Shown piece after piece: positions 32,831-42,620 of a stretch of 64,000 nucleotides of DNA. Within the stretch, counting starts at the first letter, position 1. Each line of letters opens with the position of its first letter. The translations under genes and the position numbers were made by a program. Under the pieces are notes generated by a model. That model made no database searches. It saw nothing but the letters and a program-made list of their open reading frames with translations, and was not told the origin of the DNA. This DNA comes from Winogradskya humida (GTDB lineage Bacteria; Actinomycetota; Actinomycetes; Mycobacteriales; Micromonosporaceae): NCBI RefSeq assembly GCF_016862215.1, contig NZ_BOMN01000010.1, positions 124,001-188,000 on the forward strand, read 5' to 3'.

Positions 32831-33774
32831 ACAGTGCGGTAGAGGCGGGCGACCACGTCTTCGATGTCCGGCTCGACGAGCGAGAGGTCGCGCAGGGCGG
32901 GCAGCGCGCCGACGACCGCGCCCGCGGACGATGAGGTCAGCTCGAAAACGGCCCGGTGGCCGTCCGCCTCGGTGGAGAGCAGCTCGGCGCCCGGCACCAC
33001 GAAACCGGGCGGCAGGGGGGCGTCGAGATCCACGACGAGGCGGCGGCGGGAACCGTACCGGTCGTGGAGGGCTTCGATCGTGCCGTCGTGGACCACCCGG
33101 CCGTGGTCGATCACCACGAGCCGCCGGCACAGCCGCTCGATGTCGGCCAGGTCGTGCGTGGTCAGCACCAGCGTCAGGTCGCCACCCGCGCCCAGCTCGG
33201 CCAGGAACGAACGCACCGCCTGCTTGCTGACGACGTCGAGCCCGATCGTCGGCTCGTCCAGGAAAAGCACCGACGGCCCGTGCAGCAATGCCGCCGTCAG
33301 CTCCCCGCGCATCCGCTGCCCCAGCGACAATTGCCGAACCGGAGTGTCCAGGAAATCATCGAGATCCAGCAGCGACCGGCAACGTTTCAGCCGGGCGGCG
33401 TGTTCCTGCGGCGGCACCCGGTAAATGTGACGCAGCAGCGAGAACGAATCGCGCAGCGGCAGATCCCACCACAATTGCGAGCGCTGCCCGAACACGACGC
33501 CGATCCGTAACGCCAGCCGGGTGCGCTGCGGCACGGGCCGGAGCCCGCACACGCTGACCTCGCCCGCCGACGGGGTCAGCACGCCGGTCAGCATTTTCAG
33601 GGTGGTCGATTTCCCGGCGCCGTTCGGCCCGATGTACCCGACCATCTCACCCTGCTCGATGGACAGGTCGATGCCGTCGACGGCGCTGACCGTGCGTTTC
33701 TCGCGGCGTAATCGGCCCGCTTTCACGCGTACAGTGAAATCTTTCCGAAGGCCCTTCATCGAAATCAGCGTCAT
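32827..33774 (-). CDS. ABC transporter ATP-binding protein
   Basis: A 315-aa ATPase with Walker A GPNGAGKST, Q-loop near VVFGQRSQLWW, signature LSLGQRMR, Walker B VLFLDEP and the switch His in TTHD. It is followed by a C-terminal extension of about 80 residues as in NatA-like exporters. With the two permeases it forms an ABC-2 exporter; the substrate is unknown. AAAGGAGAGC lies 7 nt before the ATG. It is the last gene of a three-gene set on the minus strand. Confidence 0.92.
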   Translation of the reverse strand: MTLISMKGLRKDFTVRVKAGRLRREKRTVSAVDGIDLSIEQGEMVGYIGPNGAGKSTTLKMLTGVLTPSAGEVSVCGLRPVPQRTRLALRIGVVFGQRSQLWWDLPLRDSFSLLRHIYRVPPQEHAARLKRCRSLLDLDDFLDTPVRQLSLGQRMRGELTAALLHGPSVLFLDEPTIGLDVVSKQAVRSFLAELGAGGDLTLVLTTHDLADIERLCRRLVVIDHGRVVHDGTIEALHDRYGSRRRLVVDLDAPLPPGFVVPGAELLSTEADGHRAVFELTSSSAGAVVGALPALRDLSLVEPDIEDVVARLYRTV

Positions 33775-33859
33775 GCTCTGCTCTCCTTTGTCATGCCCTT
33801 CTGGCCCTCGCTGTCGCGGCCGTCAGTCGCCAACGCTGCGGCAAGCTCGGTGCAGTCCG

Positions 33860-34654
33860 TCATGACCCAGTACTCCTATAATGCCTGATCCCAGCCCGCC
33901 ACATAAAAGCAGCCGCAGCGGCCGCGATCAGGGCGACGAGCGGGGAGAGAAAACCTGCCCAGGCAGGCAGGCCGAGCGGATCGTCACGGCCCAGGAGCGT
34001 CACCGCCGGCTGATAGGCGACAAATCCAAATCCCATGGCGTACGCGAAAAGCGCGCGGAACCAGCCCGAATAAACTGGCACCGGATACGCGGTGAAATCG
34101 CGCCCGCCGTACGTGAATGCACTTCCGAGGTCGCCGGAATCGATCCACCAGAACGTGACACTGGCGCTGATGACGAAAATCGCGCCGAAGAACACCGCCC
34201 CGGCCAGTGGCGCGATGACGATCAGCGCGACCCGGGCCGGCGTCCACGCGATGGCGTTGACGTGCAGCGCGACGGCCAGCACCCCCACGCCGACGACCAG
34301 CCGGAGGGCCTTGCGGAGGGGCAGGTCCATGAGCAGCAACTGCGGCAGGGCACCGAGCGGGCGCACCAGGACAGCGTCGAGCAACCCCGTCCGCACGTAG
34401 GTCTTGAGCCGGTCCACGTTGCCGACGGTGAAGTCCGCCAGCGCGAACGCCAGCGACGACAGGCTCACGATCAGCAGGCCTTCGGACAGCGAGAAGCCGG
34501 CGACCGTACGCGTAGCCTGGAAAAGCACCAGAACAGCCACGACGTCGAGCGCTGTGCCGCCGACGTTGCTGAGCAGATCGACCACGAACGACGTGCGGTA
34601 CGACGCGAAGGAGCGCCACTGTGCCCTCGCCAGGGAGGTGTACGGGTTAGCCAC
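33860..34654 (-). CDS. ABC-2 family permease (second subunit)
   Basis: A 264-aa integral membrane protein with six hydrophobic helices, of the DUF990-like ABC-2 permease family. GTG 34654 is preferred since it overlaps the upstream gene's stop (GTGGCTAA) and is preceded by a coupled ribosome site; an in-frame start at 34693 would lie within the upstream gene. The motif VGNVDRLKTYVRTGLLDAVLVRPL is the conserved cytosolic loop that contacts the ATPase. Confidence 0.85.
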   Translation of the reverse strand: MANPYTSLARAQWRSFASYRTSFVVDLLSNVGGTALDVVAVLVLFQATRTVAGFSLSEGLLIVSLSSLAFALADFTVGNVDRLKTYVRTGLLDAVLVRPLGALPQLLLMDLPLRKALRLVVGVGVLAVALHVNAIAWTPARVALIVIAPLAGAVFFGAIFVISASVTFWWIDSGDLGSAFTYGGRDFTAYPVPVYSGWFRALFAYAMGFGFVAYQPAVTLLGRDDPLGLPAWAGFLSPLVALIAAAAAAFMWRAGIRHYRSTGS

Positions 34655-35507
34655 CCTGGGCCACCAGTCGCTTCTCGGCACGGCGCTGCACATACGCCGC
34701 GAGCGCCAGCAGCACCACCGCCCACACCGCCTGCAACGCGACCAGGCCGGCCTGCATCAGCGGCGGATCCCGCTCGACCAGCACGTCGGCCGGCGTCTGC
34801 AGCAGCCCGGGGAACGGGGTCGCCACCCAGAACGTGACAGCCAGCCAGTCCGGCAGGAACCGCAGCGGGAAGTACAGGCCCGCGAGAATGCCCGCCGAGA
34901 GCGTCCACAGGGTGATCGGGCCACGGGCATCATGCAGCCAGTACGCGGTCGCGTTGACCAGGAAGCGGAGCCCGAGACTGCCGATGACCGCCAGCAGGAT
35001 CGACACCGCGAGGAGCGGGACGGTGAACCAGCGCTCCGGGGCGTACAAGTCAAAGAAAATCGCACCCACCGCGAGGGGCGGCAGGAAGCGGAAGATCATC
35101 GCGTGCGCGGCCCGCCCGAGGTCAGGCGCGAGATAGCCGATAACCGGATGGACCGGACGCAGCAGATCAGCCGTCACATCGCCGGACCGGATCCGATCGG
35201 CCAGCTCCGTCCACCCCCACAGCGCCACCACGGTGAGTAATCCCTGCCCCACCCACACGTACGTCGCGAGCTGCTCGGCGTCGTAACCGCCGGGCTTGGC
35301 ATCGGTAGCACCGGCCGCCACAGCGAGCAGCACGTAACAGCGAAGGAACCCGAAGACGATGTTGGTGAACGATCCGGCTATCGTCGCCTGCCGGTAGGTC
35401 GCGAACCTCCGGAAACCCGACCACGACAGCGCACCGAAAGTAGTGACCCATTCCCGGAACGGCCTGCCCGGAGAGATCTCGGGCACCCTGGCGTCAAGGC
35501 CGTCCAC
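34647..35507 (-). CDS. ABC-2 family permease (first subunit)
   Basis: A 286-aa membrane protein with about six helices, paralogous to the second permease (LADRIRSGDVTADLLRPVHP matches its conserved loop). The two probably form a heterodimer with the ATPase for export. AAAGGAGATT lies upstream of the GTG. It is the first gene of the operon. No regulator is attached; substrate unknown. Confidence 0.86.
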   Translation of the reverse strand: MDGLDARVPEISPGRPFREWVTTFGALSWSGFRRFATYRQATIAGSFTNIVFGFLRCYVLLAVAAGATDAKPGGYDAEQLATYVWVGQGLLTVVALWGWTELADRIRSGDVTADLLRPVHPVIGYLAPDLGRAAHAMIFRFLPPLAVGAIFFDLYAPERWFTVPLLAVSILLAVIGSLGLRFLVNATAYWLHDARGPITLWTLSAGILAGLYFPLRFLPDWLAVTFWVATPFPGLLQTPADVLVERDPPLMQAGLVALQAVWAVVLLALAAYVQRRAEKRLVAQGG

Positions 35508-35665
35508 GCCGTTAATCTCCTTTCACAACCCCACAGCTCCCGCAACTCCCGCCGCGGAGCTGGGCGACCGTACCGGGCGCCCCGCCCCGCCGCGCGCCAT
35601 TTCCGACAAGGTGGAACTCCCGTGACCGAGCGTAGCCAAACGTCCGGCACCTGCCAGGGTGCCCG

Positions 35666-38600
35666 ATGAACGGCTGGAGCTCGACCGGCAGCGCCTACGG
35701 CTGGGACGACGAACCCGCCTGGGTCTACGAAATCACCTGGGAATGGCAACCCGAACCAGGCCAGCGCTACCCCGGCGACCCCGGCCAACGCCGCGCGGTC
35801 CACCACCCGGTCTACGACGCGGCCGCAGCTGCCGAGGCCGCAGCCTCGTGGGACGCCGACTTCAAAGCGATCGCCCAGGCCTCTTCGCCGCCTTCTTACG
35901 CTGCCCCCTCCTCCGCACCCCCGTACCCGGAGTCACAGTCCTCGGGGCCGCCATACTCCACCTCAGGCATGCCGTACCAGTCCTCCGGCGTGCCTTACTC
36001 ATCCTCCGGCGTGCCTTACTCGTCCTCGGGCGTGCCTTACTACGGCAACCCGACCTCCGGGGGCCCCGCCCCGGGACAACCGACTTACGGCGCGCCGTAC
36101 CCCGCTTCGGGAGGGCCCGCGCGACCGGTCTCACCCGGCGCCGGGCGAGCGACTGTCGGGCGGCCTCCGCAGCCTCCGCCTTCCTGGGAGGGGCCGGGCA
36201 GCACACCCTCCGGCCCATCGTGGAATCGGCCGGCCCACCTCCCCGACCGCCTTCCCGAACCCGACCGCCGCCCCTACGGCCAGCCTCACCCTGGGCAGGC
36301 TCACTCTGGGCAGGCTCACTCTGGGCAGGGTGAGCGGCCGCGCGGCACGCAGCCGTTCGGTGGGCGGCCGCAGGGTGGGCAGCCTCATGGCGCTCAGGGC
36401 CAGGACGGGCCGTCTTACGGCGCCTACCCACAGAGCGCTCAGCCTTACGGCGCTCAGGCTCAGGACGGGCAGCCTTATGGCACCCACCCACAGAGCGCTC
36501 AGCCTTATGGCACCAGGCCTCAAGATGGCCAGCACTACGGTGTCCAGCCCCAGAGCGCTCAGCCTTACGGTGTCCAGCCCCAGAGCGGGCAGCCCTACGG
36601 TGCTCAGCCCCAGAGCGGGCAGCCCTACGGTGCTCAGACTCAGAGCGGTCGACCTCAGGGTGGGCAGCCCTACGGTCCCCGGCCTCAAGCCGGGCAGCCC
36701 TACGGTGCTCAGGCCCAGGGCGGTCAGCCCCACAGTGCGCAGACTTACGGTGCCCAACCTCAGAGCGGCCAGGCCTACGGCGGCCAAACCCAGGACCAGC
36801 ATCACGGCGGCAACCCTCCCGCCCACCCCGGCATGCCCCGGCGCCCCACCCCTTCCCAGCAGCCCACGTCCTACCAGCAGCAACCACCCCACCCGAACCA
36901 ACCCACCCGCACCACAGACCCCCGCGTTGCCGACCCAGGCGCCACGGATCCACGCGCCGTCGATCCATGGGCCGCGCAGCAATCCGGCGCCCCCATCGGC
37001 CCCCGCTCGGGCGCAGGGATCGATCCCCGCTCGGGCGCCGGCGTCGATCCGCGCTCGGGTGCCGGTGTCGATCCCCGCTCGGTCGCGCCCATCGACCCGC
37101 GATCCGGCGCCCCGCTCGACCCAAGGTCCGGCGCCCCGGTCGATCCGAGGTCCGGCGCCCCGGTCGATCCGAGGTCCGGCGCTCCGATCGATCCGCGCGT
37201 GGCGCGGGCGGGGGACCCGCGTCCGCCGGCCCCCAGCCCGGTCCACCCGGCCGCGCAACCAACCGCGTCCAACCCGCCACGCCAGACGCCACCCCAGCCC
37301 GAACCCCGCACCAACGCGCCCTACGGCACCCGCCCGGAGGGCCAGCACCCCAACCCGTACGGCACCCGCCCCGAAACCCGCCCGGCCCCGGCCTACGACA
37401 CCCGCCCGGAATCCCGCCCGGCCCCGCCGTACACAACGCACCCCACCCAGGCCCCTCACACCACAACGCCGCACGGCCCTCGCCCCGGCGCGACCCACGA
37501 CGCCGAACCACCAACGGACCCGCGCATCCCCGCGCCCGCGCTACGAGACGTCCCGCCCTCGGACCGCCCCCGCACGCCTCCCCCCACCCAGCAGCCGCCC
37601 TTCCAGCAGCCCTCCAACCAGCAGGGCCGCAACCAGCAGGACCCCCTCCAGCAGGACCCCCTCCAGCAGGATCCTCTCCAGCAGGGTCCTCTCCAGCCGG
37701 CCGAGCGCCCGGCGCCGTACACCCACCCGAGCCAGCCCCCGCTCCCGCAACCCGCACCGAGCCACAACCAGCAGTCGCAGCAGCAGCCCGGCCAGGCCCA
37801 GCCCACGCAACCGGGCCAAGCCCAGCCGTCGCAGTTCCAGCCGGGCCAGAACCAGCCGTGGCAGCCTCAACCCGATCCGGCCCGACCGGCTCAGCCTCAA
37901 CCAGGTCCGGTCCAGCCGGCTCAGCCGCAGCAGCCCGCCGCATGGGCTCCGCAGCCAGCGCCGCCGGTCGTCCCTGCCGCTGCACCTCAGCCGGTCACAC
38001 CAGCCGTACCCATCCCGACAACACCTCCGGTTACCCAGGCGGCAACCACGGCACAATTCGCTGCGGCACCACCGGCAACGCCCTCCGCACCGGCCTCGCC
38101 TGCGCTACCAGTCGAGGCGGCACCGCCGGCGACGCCTCCTTCGCCGGAGTTGTCGGTGCCCGTGGCGTTCGCGGGTCAGACCGGGCCGGCTCCGCAGGTG
38201 ACCCCTGTCTCTCCGGGTACGCCCATCGGTTCCGGCACGCCAGATCAGCAGGCTGGGCCGGCGGCAGCGTCGCCGGGAGTGCCTGCCGCGCCCGAAACGG
38301 ATCGGGCCAGCGCGCTGTTCGGGCCGTTGGGCGGCTTTGACGCGCAGGGCCGGCCGGGCGGGGTGGGCGCTGTTGAGCCTGCGGCGGCCGGGGCTGCGTT
38401 TGCGCCGGCGGTTGTTGAGCCGGCCGGTGGGCCGGTTCCGGTAGCTGAGCCTGCCGCAGCGGCCAGTTCGGCACCGGTTTCGCCGGAGGGCGTCGCGGGG
38501 GATGCAGGGCAAAGTGTTGAGGAAGAGCGCGGACTCGGCTGGCTCCTCGAGCTGAGCGGCCTGGGAGCCGTCACCACCGAACCCGAGTCGATCCCGGTCT

Positions 38601-41545
38601 CCCCCGCCCCGGAGGAGCCCGCCCCGAGCGCAGACGTGGATTCCCCGGTCAGCGGCGCAGCGACGCCCGGCAAGACCGACTGGTTCGCCCCGACCACCGA
38701 GACCGACCTCATCATCCCGACCATCACCAAGCCCCAGGCCGAGCCCGACGACCAAATCGAGCCTGAAGCCAAGATCCAGCCTGAGAGCCACCCCGAGCAC
38801 CCCGCTGACATCGACGCTGAGAGCCGCCCCCAGCACGAGGTCGAACAGCCAACTGACTCCGAGCAACCGGCCGCAGTCAGGGTTGAGACCGAGAACCCGG
38901 CTGACACCGAGGAACCGGCTGAGGTCAGGTCTGGAGTCGAGCACCAGGCCGAGGCCCGGCGCGAGGACGAGGTTGAGAACGTTCCCCAAACGGGGCATAC
39001 GGTTGTTGAGGACGAGACCGATGCAGCAAACGTCTTCGAGTCGTTCTCTGTGGACGGGGCCGGGCCGGAGACCGAGTTCGCTGCGGAGCCTGAGGCCGGC
39101 TACGAACCAGACGAGGACGGCGCTGAGCCTGAGGGTGGGAGCGAGCCGGGGGATGTCTCGGACACGGAGGCCGCGGATGCGCTCGATGTTGAGTCACCGT
39201 CCGCTGCTCAAGACGAGTCTCATGGTGAGGCTGTAACAACGGTTGTCGTGCCGGAGATGCCGGAGACGAACGCTGTGGAGACGGCTGGACCTCAGACTCC
39301 GATTGTCGCTGAGGACGAAACCCTGATCGCGGATGAGCCGCGGACACAGGCTCGGGTCGAGCTGCAGACATCGACTGCGGACGAGCAGGAGTTGTCGGTC
39401 TCGGCCGCGCGGGAAACCCAGGCCGTGGACGAGCCCGAACTGCCCGTCGAGGTCGAGGCGCCGGCACTGGCCCAGGCTCAGGAACCGGTTCAGGCAGAAG
39501 AGCCGGTCCAGGCAGCAGAACCGGTCCAGGCTCAAGAGGCGGTCCAGGCTCAAGAGGCGGTCCAGGCTCAAGAGGCGGTCCAGGCAGAGGGTCCCGCCCA
39601 GGTCGGGGGGCTGGATCAGGACCGTTCGGAGCTGTCGGTTGCGGCCGAATCGCAGGTCGTGGTGCATGCTCCGGTCGGGGACAGGGGCGCGGCGCAGGGG
39701 TCCGATGGGATCGAGGCAGAGGGCGAGCCTCCGGTGATGGCCGGGGTCGCTGTGGGTCGGCCCGTCGTTACGGCAGCTTCGTTGGCCGAGCCGATGCCGG
39801 AGGACACTACGGTCCCGGCTGAGCTGGACATGCCGGCCGCCGAGGTTGCGCCTCCGAGCAACGATGAGTCACACCCCGAGCAGGCCGTTACCGAGCCAGA
39901 GCAAGCCAAGTCAGAGCAAGCCGAGCCAAAGCAGGCCGGGCAAGAACAGGCCGGGCAAGAACAGGCCGAGCAGGAACAGGCCGATCGAGAGCAAGCCCGA
40001 TCAGAACAGGCCGGGCCAGAACAAGCTGAGCCGGAACAGGCCGGGACCGACCTGCCGAGCGGGAACACGGCCGCAGAGGCGAGGGTCCAGGCCGCGCCCG
40101 AGGTTGAAGAAGCTGCGGAGAGGCCCAGGACCGCGATAGAAACTCCCGCAGTAACCGCGATCCGCGCGCCGAGCGTCCAGCTGCCGACCATTTCGGTGGC
40201 GCCGCCGCCCATCAGAACAGTCGAGCCTGTCAGGCGGTTGGTGGATCCGGAGGCTGTGCTTTCGGCGTACCCGTGGATTGTTGATCCGGTTACTTTGCGG
40301 GAGACGGCCGGGGAGCTTGAGCAGCTGATGGCTGTTATGGATCGGTTGACCGACAAGCTGGAGTATGCCGAGCGGGACGGGATTCGGGCCCGGTTGCTCA
40401 GTTTGCGGGCCGTCGTGGGGCGGGTGCTCGGGGAGTATGGGCGGGCGCTGGCTGATGGGAATGAGGCTTTGCGGCATGCTGAGGCGACCGGGGAGCTCAA
40501 GCTGATCGCGACGGTTCGGGCTCGGCTTGCTCATGTGCATCATTGGCGGGGGGACTTCGCGGAGGCCGATCGGCTTTATGAGGAGGCTAATTCCGTCGAG
40601 TTGCCTGATCGGTTGCGGGCGGAGATGCATGTCAGCGCCGGGAAGTCCTGTTATGAGCAGGGACGGTATCTCGAAGCCTGTAACCATTTTGAGTTGGCGC
40701 TGGAATTGCGGCGGGTGGAGGATCCGGAGCTCGTTTCGCGTACTGAGTCGGCGCTTGACTCTGTTATGGCTCGCGTGCAGGAAAGCGGCTGGGGGCCCTA
40801 TCAGCGCTCGCGTGAGGAGATTCTCGAGCAGACCCGGCCGCCGCAGCCGGCTTCCGATTATGAGACCGGTTATTTCGGGTACGCCGACGGTAATGGTGAC
40901 GTTGTTGTCGAGGAGCGTTATGCCGAGGCGCAGCCGTTCCATGAGGGTGCCGCGTGGGTTCGTCAGCCCGGTGCCGATGTGTGGGAGCTGATTGACGAGA
41001 GCGGCAATTTGCTGATCGACGACGCTTCCGGATATCGGCAGGTGGGGCGGTTCTCGGATGGGCTGGCCTGGGTTTCGCGGGATGTGAACGGCGGATGGTT
41101 CGCGATCGACTGGCACAACCGGGTGATCGTTCCGGGTGGGTTCGAGGACGCAAAGCCGTTCAGGCACGGCATCGCTCCGGTACGCCGTGAGGGCTGGGGT
41201 GCGCTCGACCGGCACGGGCATGTCGTGGTGCAGCCGAAGTACCAGGGTTTCGTGACAGTGCTCACCGGGGGCGGCGCCGTGGACGGGTTCACCGAGGAGG
41301 GCCTGGCGATCGTGGACGCCGGGGACAAGCTCGGGGTGGTCGACAGGACGGGGCAGGTGCTGGTGACGCCGCGGCACGTGAAGCTGCTGATCCATCCGGC
41401 CGGGTTCGTGATCGGGAACGCCGCGGGGCGGTGGGGTGCGCTGGACCGTCAGGGCGATCCGATCGTCGATGTCGCGTACGACAATCCTCTTGAGGTTGCC
41501 CGTGAGATCGAACGCCTCAGCCCGGAGAACAGGCCGGTGCTGTAG
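35666..41545 (+). CDS. Giant low-complexity protein with TPR-like and WG repeats
   Basis: A 1959-aa protein. Residues 1-70 are a compact domain (WVYEITWEWQPEPGQRYPGD). Residues about 75-820 are Pro/Gln/Gly-rich with several repeat types (QPYGAQPQSG, DPRSGAPV, LQQDP). Residues about 820-1510 are Ala/Glu/Val-rich and acidic (AQEAVQ, EQAEQ types). Then come a TPR-like helical region (about 1530-1720) and WG/KWG beta repeats to the end (EGAAWVRQPG, DGLAWVSRD, REGWGALDRHG, AGRWGALDRQG). No signal peptide or TM helix. Probably a scaffold; function unknown. No Shine-Dalgarno is clear at ATG 35666. Confidence 0.85.
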   Translation: MNGWSSTGSAYGWDDEPAWVYEITWEWQPEPGQRYPGDPGQRRAVHHPVYDAAAAAEAAASWDADFKAIAQASSPPSYAAPSSAPPYPESQSSGPPYSTSGMPYQSSGVPYSSSGVPYSSSGVPYYGNPTSGGPAPGQPTYGAPYPASGGPARPVSPGAGRATVGRPPQPPPSWEGPGSTPSGPSWNRPAHLPDRLPEPDRRPYGQPHPGQAHSGQAHSGQGERPRGTQPFGGRPQGGQPHGAQGQDGPSYGAYPQSAQPYGAQAQDGQPYGTHPQSAQPYGTRPQDGQHYGVQPQSAQPYGVQPQSGQPYGAQPQSGQPYGAQTQSGRPQGGQPYGPRPQAGQPYGAQAQGGQPHSAQTYGAQPQSGQAYGGQTQDQHHGGNPPAHPGMPRRPTPSQQPTSYQQQPPHPNQPTRTTDPRVADPGATDPRAVDPWAAQQSGAPIGPRSGAGIDPRSGAGVDPRSGAGVDPRSVAPIDPRSGAPLDPRSGAPVDPRSGAPVDPRSGAPIDPRVARAGDPRPPAPSPVHPAAQPTASNPPRQTPPQPEPRTNAPYGTRPEGQHPNPYGTRPETRPAPAYDTRPESRPAPPYTTHPTQAPHTTTPHGPRPGATHDAEPPTDPRIPAPALRDVPPSDRPRTPPPTQQPPFQQPSNQQGRNQQDPLQQDPLQQDPLQQGPLQPAERPAPYTHPSQPPLPQPAPSHNQQSQQQPGQAQPTQPGQAQPSQFQPGQNQPWQPQPDPARPAQPQPGPVQPAQPQQPAAWAPQPAPPVVPAAAPQPVTPAVPIPTTPPVTQAATTAQFAAAPPATPSAPASPALPVEAAPPATPPSPELSVPVAFAGQTGPAPQVTPVSPGTPIGSGTPDQQAGPAAASPGVPAAPETDRASALFGPLGGFDAQGRPGGVGAVEPAAAGAAFAPAVVEPAGGPVPVAEPAAAASSAPVSPEGVAGDAGQSVEEERGLGWLLELSGLGAVTTEPESIPVSPAPEEPAPSADVDSPVSGAATPGKTDWFAPTTETDLIIPTITKPQAEPDDQIEPEAKIQPESHPEHPADIDAESRPQHEVEQPTDSEQPAAVRVETENPADTEEPAEVRSGVEHQAEARREDEVENVPQTGHTVVEDETDAANVFESFSVDGAGPETEFAAEPEAGYEPDEDGAEPEGGSEPGDVSDTEAADALDVESPSAAQDESHGEAVTTVVVPEMPETNAVETAGPQTPIVAEDETLIADEPRTQARVELQTSTADEQELSVSAARETQAVDEPELPVEVEAPALAQAQEPVQAEEPVQAAEPVQAQEAVQAQEAVQAQEAVQAEGPAQVGGLDQDRSELSVAAESQVVVHAPVGDRGAAQGSDGIEAEGEPPVMAGVAVGRPVVTAASLAEPMPEDTTVPAELDMPAAEVAPPSNDESHPEQAVTEPEQAKSEQAEPKQAGQEQAGQEQAEQEQADREQARSEQAGPEQAEPEQAGTDLPSGNTAAEARVQAAPEVEEAAERPRTAIETPAVTAIRAPSVQLPTISVAPPPIRTVEPVRRLVDPEAVLSAYPWIVDPVTLRETAGELEQLMAVMDRLTDKLEYAERDGIRARLLSLRAVVGRVLGEYGRALADGNEALRHAEATGELKLIATVRARLAHVHHWRGDFAEADRLYEEANSVELPDRLRAEMHVSAGKSCYEQGRYLEACNHFELALELRRVEDPELVSRTESALDSVMARVQESGWGPYQRSREEILEQTRPPQPASDYETGYFGYADGNGDVVVEERYAEAQPFHEGAAWVRQPGADVWELIDESGNLLIDDASGYRQVGRFSDGLAWVSRDVNGGWFAIDWHNRVIVPGGFEDAKPFRHGIAPVRREGWGALDRHGHVVVQPKYQGFVTVLTGGGAVDGFTEEGLAIVDAGDKLGVVDRTGQVLVTPRHVKLLIHPAGFVIGNAAGRWGALDRQGDPIVDVAYDNPLEVAREIERLSPENRPVL
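36388..36790 (+). repeat. Repeats coding QPYG-x-QPQSG units
   Basis: At least twelve imperfect 24-30 bp units with core CAGCCCTACGGTGCTCAG encode Pro/Gln/Tyr/Gly repeats of the giant protein; all keep frame. Confidence 0.85.
36990..37200 (+). repeat. 24-bp repeats coding DPRSGAPV units
   Basis: About nine in-frame units containing GATCCCCGCTCGGGCGCC or GATCCGAGGTCCGGCGCC encode DPRSGAG(I/V) and DPRSGAPV. Confidence 0.85.
39478..40060 (+). repeat. 18-bp and 15-bp repeats coding Glu/Gln/Ala-rich units
   Basis: GAGGCGGTCCAGGCTCAA units (about 39480-39590) and GAGCAAGCC-N6 units (about 39880-40060) encode AQEAVQ and EQAxx repeats of the giant protein. Confidence 0.8.
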
Positions 41546-41553
41546 GGCGCGGG

Positions 41554-41559
41554 TAGGTT
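41554..41559 (+). promoter_or_regulatory. TANNNT box before the aldo/keto reductase
   Basis: TAGGTT ends 7 nt before ATG 41567, 8 nt after the stop of the giant gene; probable leaderless promoter. Confidence 0.45.
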
Positions 41560-41566
41560 CGGCCGT

Positions 41567-42565
41567 ATGGAATATCGTCACCTCGGCCGCTCCGGCTTGA
41601 TGATCAGCGAGATCGCGTACGGCAACTGGATCACCCACGGGTCGCAGGTGGAGGAGGATGCCGCGACCGCGTGCGTGCGGGCCGCGCTCGATGTGGGCAT
41701 CACCACGTTCGACACCGCGGATGCGTACGCGGGGACCCGTGCCGAAGAGGTCCTCGGCCGCGCGCTGAAGGGTGAGCGCCGCGAGGGTCTGGAGATCTTC
41801 ACGAAGGTTTTCTGGCCGACCGGTCCGGGCCCGAACGACCGCAGCCTGTCCCGCAAGCACGTGATGGAGTCGATCACCGGTTCGCTGCGCCGGCTCCAGC
41901 TCGACTACGTGGACGTCTACCAGGCGCACCGCTACGACTACTCGACCCCGCTCGAGGAGACGATGCAGGCGTTCGCGGACATCGTGCACTCGGGCAAGGC
42001 GCTCTACGTGGGCGTTTCCGAGTGGACGGCGACGGAGATCCGGGCGGGCTGGGAGCTGGCCCAGGACCTGAAGATCCAGCTCGTGTCGAACCAGCCGCAG
42101 TACTCGATGCTGTGGCGGGTCATCGAGGCCGAGGTCGTGCCGCTCAGCGAGGAGGTCGGCGTCGGCCAGGTCGTGTTCTCGCCGATCGCGCAAGGCGTAC
42201 TGAGTGGCAAGTATGAGCCGGGCAAGCAGCCGCCGGCGGGGTCGCGGGCCACCGATGACAAGTCCGGCGCCGAGTTCATCAAGCGTTACATGAGCGACGA
42301 CGTGCTGACGACGGTCCAGCGACTGCGTCCGCTCGCGGACCAGGCAGGGCTGAGCATGGCCCAGCTGGCCGTGGCGTGGGTCCTGCAGAACACGAACGTC
42401 TCGGCCGCGATCATCGGCGCTTCACGCCCCGAGCAGGTCAAGGACAATGCCAAGGCCGCGGGTGTACGCCTGGAGCCCGACCTCATGAAGGCCATCGAGG
42501 AAGCCGTCGGTGGCATCGCCGAGCGCGACCCGTCCAAAACGGTGAGCCCCGCCAAGCGTCCCTGA
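41567..42565 (+). CDS. Aldo/keto reductase
   Basis: NADPH-dependent carbonyl reductase, 332 aa, TIM barrel. The catalytic tetrad is visible: D49 and Y54 in TTFDTADAYAGT, K80 in EIFTKVFW and H121 in YQAHRYD. C-terminal NADPH-binding segment AIIGASRPEQVKDN. The N-terminus MEYRHLGRSGLMISEIAYG is like the Kv-beta/YghZ branch. Substrate not predictable. No Shine-Dalgarno; TAGGTT box 7 nt upstream. Confidence 0.93.
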   Translation: MEYRHLGRSGLMISEIAYGNWITHGSQVEEDAATACVRAALDVGITTFDTADAYAGTRAEEVLGRALKGERREGLEIFTKVFWPTGPGPNDRSLSRKHVMESITGSLRRLQLDYVDVYQAHRYDYSTPLEETMQAFADIVHSGKALYVGVSEWTATEIRAGWELAQDLKIQLVSNQPQYSMLWRVIEAEVVPLSEEVGVGQVVFSPIAQGVLSGKYEPGKQPPAGSRATDDKSGAEFIKRYMSDDVLTTVQRLRPLADQAGLSMAQLAVAWVLQNTNVSAAIIGASRPEQVKDNAKAAGVRLEPDLMKAIEEAVGGIAERDPSKTVSPAKRP

Positions 42566-42607
42566 CACCCGTTCATAACCTGGACGCGAGCATATCTTCG
42601 CGTCCGA

Positions 42608-42613
42608 TATATT
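42608..42613 (+). promoter_or_regulatory. TATATT box before the padR gene
   Basis: TATATT, near-consensus -10, ends 7 nt before ATG 42621. Unusually AT-rich for this window. Confidence 0.5.
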
Positions 42614-42620
42614 ACTCACC

